Below are positions 13,448-13,897 of a stretch of DNA of 13,897 bases, in pieces; position 1 is the stretch's first letter; each line of letters begins with the position of its first letter. The translations under genes and the position numbers were made by a program. The notes under the pieces were generated by a model, which saw nothing but the letters and a program-made list of their open reading frames with translations, was not told the DNA's origin and made no database searches. This DNA is from Planctomycetota bacterium. Its GTDB lineage: Bacteria; Planctomycetota; B143-G9. The DNA lies in the NCBI GenBank assembly GCA_003644275.1, contig QNBY01000009.1, forward strand, positions 1 to 13,897, given 5' to 3'.

Positions 13448-13897
13448 CTATTTCATCTCCTCCGCGGGGCGTATGCTCTCCAGCAGCCACATGCCGCCGA
13501 GCCTCGCCAGCGTGAAGACGTCCTTGCCGATCAGGTCGCCGCACACCTCCAGCTCCCCCTCGTACACCACCTTGTCGCCGCCGGCCATCACCGCCTTGAA
13601 GCGCCGGTAGTTGCGCAGCGCTCCCAGCATCCTGAGCGAGCGGGCCGCCACCGCGGGTCCCACCGACGCCACCCACTTCGCCGGGCCGTCCTCCCTGTGG
13701 CACACCGTCCACACCTGGGGCGCTCCGCGCTGGAAAGCGGCGAGGTAGGTCCTCAGCGTGCCTTCCGGCGTGCGGAAGTCCGGGAAGCGCGCGGCGCGCA
13801 CCTCCGGTGCGCTCCACCGGGCGGTCGGAAACCCCCCTGCGCCTCCCGCGATGCGGTATCGCACGAGCGAACGCGGCGTTACCGCTATGAACCCCTC
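13448..13897 (-). CDS. NTF2-like hypothetical protein, 3' part (5' end outside window)
   Basis: The frame is open to the right edge of the window, reading EGFIAVTPRSL just before the in-frame GTG at 13864. The true start is therefore probably outside and at least 149 residues belong to this gene. The visible part has FRTPEGTLRTYLAAFQRG, then a central helical part, then a hydrophobic strand segment ending DVFTLARLGGMWLLESI. That order (an opening helix, then strands ending in a Trp-Leu-x-x-x-I core) is typical of small NTF2-like fold proteins often linked to the envelope. No signal peptide can be assessed and no catalytic residues are recognised, so function is unknown. It ends 79 bases before the GlcF-like gene on the same strand and may or may not share its transcript. 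Confidence 0.5.
   Translation of the reverse strand, partial: EGFIAVTPRSLVRYRIAGGAGGFPTARWSAPEVRAARFPDFRTPEGTLRTYLAAFQRGAPQVWTVCHREDGPAKWVASVGPAVAARSLRMLGALRNYRRFKAVMAGGDKVVYEGELEVCGDLIGKDVFTLARLGGMWLLESIRPAEEMK

Noticed and set aside
1..13897. tRNA, rRNA, CRISPR array, insertion sequence, prophage or toxin-antitoxin genes
   Set aside because: No cloverleaf, repeat-spacer pattern, transposase, integrase or terminal inverted repeats were seen; gaps are at most about 80 bases.

Overview
This is a GC-rich (roughly two-thirds G+C by eye), fully coding bacterial chromosome segment with no mobile element, CRISPR array, tRNA or rRNA. It looks like a deep-branching Gram-negative-type bacterium, possibly of the planctomycete/PVC sphere or a neighbouring candidate phylum. 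The hints are a DUF4175-like coiled-coil giant, secreted DUF2341/PA14/PKD/TPR proteins, an HtrA-like pseudoprotease and an unusual preference for ATA (Ile) and AGG (Arg) codons despite high GC. The phylum is an inference and cannot be fixed from this window.

Layout. Positions 1-6674 carry four plus-strand genes in tandem: the 3' part of a large DUF4175-like protein, a small secreted protein with a carbohydrate-binding-module-like body, a 709-residue secreted DUF2341-like/PA14/PKD/TPR protein whose start lies inside the preceding gene, and (after a 65-base gap with a perfect TATAAT) a secreted trypsin-like/PDZ protein that appears to have lost its catalytic residues. A GC-rich hairpin at 6696-6729 separates this block from a convergent minus-strand block.

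The minus-strand block, read from right to left, has two transcription groups. The upstream group is an NTF2-like protein cut by the window edge, a GlcF-type iron-sulfur protein with a TTG start, and a 481-residue secreted protein made of four degenerate STN/secretin-N-like units, joined to the GlcF gene by an ATGA overlap. The downstream group starts at a good sigma70-type promoter (TTGATA-16-TAGAAT, 10659-10686): a PleD-like REC-GGDEF diguanylate cyclase with an intact inhibitory site, a HEAT-like lipoprotein with an extremely basic proline-rich tail, and a DinG-type Fe-S helicase that may be translated from a leaderless message.

How the genes might work together. The plus block looks like a cell-envelope or surface module: every complete gene has a signal peptide and several carry glycan- or protein-binding folds. 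The minus block mixes c-di-GMP signalling, envelope proteins, a redox subunit without its flavoprotein partner in view, and DNA repair. The most distinctive items are the putative pseudoprotease, the STN-repeat protein without a secretin or TonB barrel, and the multi-domain PA14/PKD/TPR protein with its overlapping partner. None could be assigned to a described system from sequence alone.
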